This document shows, piece after piece, positions 4,811 to 5,656 of a DNA stretch of 5,656 nt (position 1 is its first letter; every line of letters starts with the position of its first letter). Made by a program: the position numbers and the translations under genes. The notes under the pieces were generated by a model that was given only the letters and a program-made list of their open reading frames with translations, did not search any database and had not been told where the DNA came from. The DNA is taken from assembly GCA_964498925.1 (NCBI GenBank), contig CAZCKD010000225.1, positions 1 through 5,656 on the forward strand, given 5' to 3'. The DNA comes from Granulosicoccus sp964498925. GTDB taxonomy: Bacteria; Pseudomonadota; Gammaproteobacteria; Granulosicoccales; Granulosicoccaceae.

Positions 4811-5656
4811 GCATCCGATCAGACCAAAATAGGCTCTTTGTGCTCGCATACATAGTGGTAAGCACTGTCAGCATGTTCTTGTATGCCATCTTCAACACGA
4901 TTCCTGTTTGGGACATGTTGGGTTATGCAGCAACAGTTCATTCATTGAATGGTGTTAATCCAACCGACATTCATTCCGTGGTTTATTCCGAAATGAAGCT
5001 ACACACCACCAAACAAATATTCCACGAATTAACGATGGGATCTTCCTATCGTCAGGTCATGTTCGACGATACCGAAGCATTTATACAACAGATACCTTTT
5101 TACAAGATGAGGCTCGTCTTCATCCTTCTTATCAGTGCGTTGAACACGTTGGGATTAAATATATTCATTGCGATGCATTTTCTATCAGCATTTTTTGGCG
5201 CCGCTGGGTTCCTTCTGGCTTTCTTAGGCTTCAGAAAACTCATCCACTGGATATTCTGGATACCGGCGCCGCTCATTTTCTTTGGTATTACGCTCGATCT
5301 GTCATTTTTACAACATGGTGGTATAGATGCGTTTGCATTTTTCTGGCTGGCGCTGGCTATTGTTTTGTATATTCATCAGAGTAAGTTCTTACTACCAGTG
5401 CTGGCACTATGCGTTCTTATAAGGACTGATTTCATTCTCTTTACGTTAATGATGATGACGCTACTCTGGTTCACACAAAAAGCAGATCGGAAAAACATAA
5501 TAATCTGGTGTTGTGTGGCAGTGCTCTGTTATGTACTGGTAAACCTATGGGCTGGGAATCAAGGATGGTTTGCACTCATTCATTTTGTATTCGTTTCCGA
5601 CATGCAGGCAACTCATCCTGCCGAATACTCGCTCAATAGAACATTTGATTTAGCGG
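4807..5656 (+). CDS. Multi-spanning membrane protein, possible GT-C-type glycosyltransferase or polymerase (3' end outside window)
   Basis: ATG 4807 overlaps the acyltransferase stop (ATGA, 4807-4810), and the frame stays open for 283 codons to the window end. The overlap implies one transcript and coupled translation. The visible protein has a first membrane segment (about 9-30), then a long polar loop containing VWDMLGY (34-40), and further hydrophobic segments at about 102-141, 145-163, 172-190, 192-222 and 229-248. A large loop with an Asp soon after the first membrane helix is typical of GT-C glycosyltransferases, which use polyprenyl-linked sugar donors at the outer face of the inner membrane. 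The LIRTD motif (204-208) is like the Arg-containing motif seen between later helices in such proteins. I recognise no specific family; a Wzy-like polymerase or an EPS protein of unknown function are alternatives. The neighbouring acyltransferase supports a glycan role. Its last part is not in the window. Confidence 0.75.
   Translation, partial: MSIRSDQNRLFVLAYIVVSTVSMFLYAIFNTIPVWDMLGYAATVHSLNGVNPTDIHSVVYSEMKLHTTKQIFHELTMGSSYRQVMFDDTEAFIQQIPFYKMRLVFILLISALNTLGLNIFIAMHFLSAFFGAAGFLLAFLGFRKLIHWIFWIPAPLIFFGITLDLSFLQHGGIDAFAFFWLALAIVLYIHQSKFLLPVLALCVLIRTDFILFTLMMMTLLWFTQKADRKNIIIWCCVAVLCYVLVNLWAGNQGWFALIHFVFVSDMQATHPAEYSLNRTFDLA

Overview
The window looks like part of an exopolysaccharide (EPS) or cell-surface glycan locus from a Gram-negative bacterium. 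The evidence is the C-terminus of an outer-membrane beta-barrel protein, an initiating polyprenyl-phosphate sugar phosphotransferase, a membrane O-acyltransferase and a multi-spanning glycosyltransferase-like protein. The barrel ending and the sugar-transferase signatures resemble proteins of PEP-CTERM/exosortase-associated EPS clusters, which are common in marine and soil Gammaproteobacteria and other Proteobacteria. A marine-type gammaproteobacterium of moderate GC is my guess, from family resemblance only. A run of ten Ns shows this is a draft scaffold.

Layout from left to right. Positions 1-383 hold the 3' end of a plus-strand outer-membrane beta-barrel gene, whose stop codon sits in a 7-bp tandem repeat. 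Positions 384-644 are a spacer with a possible coding remnant (about 377-571) and two small hairpins, the second lying over the ribosome-binding region of the next gene. Positions 645-1830 are one DUF418 (YeiB-like) membrane protein, split into two frames only by the N run at 1345-1354. Forty bases further on, converging on the minus strand, is the sugar transferase (3280 down to 1871). Positions 3281-3742 are a 462-bp A+T-rich divergent spacer without a credible gene but with several short direct and inverted repeats. Positions 3743-4810 encode an acyltransferase-3 family protein. It overlaps by 4 bp (ATGA) a membrane protein that starts at 4807 and runs off the window end.

How the parts may work together (inference). 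The sugar transferase would start repeat-unit synthesis by loading a sugar phosphate onto undecaprenyl phosphate at the inner membrane. The acyltransferase-3 protein would add acetyl or another acyl group to the glycan. The coupled protein at 4807 could add a sugar from a lipid-linked donor or polymerise units. The beta-barrel belongs to the outer-membrane side of the system. The DUF418 protein has no settled function and may be a neighbour rather than a pathway member.

I found no tRNA, rRNA, CRISPR array, transposase or attachment site. I see no clearly new system. The points most worth a second look are the unassigned membrane protein at 4807, the two related acyltransferase-like folds that differ at the key His position, and the repeat-rich divergent spacer.
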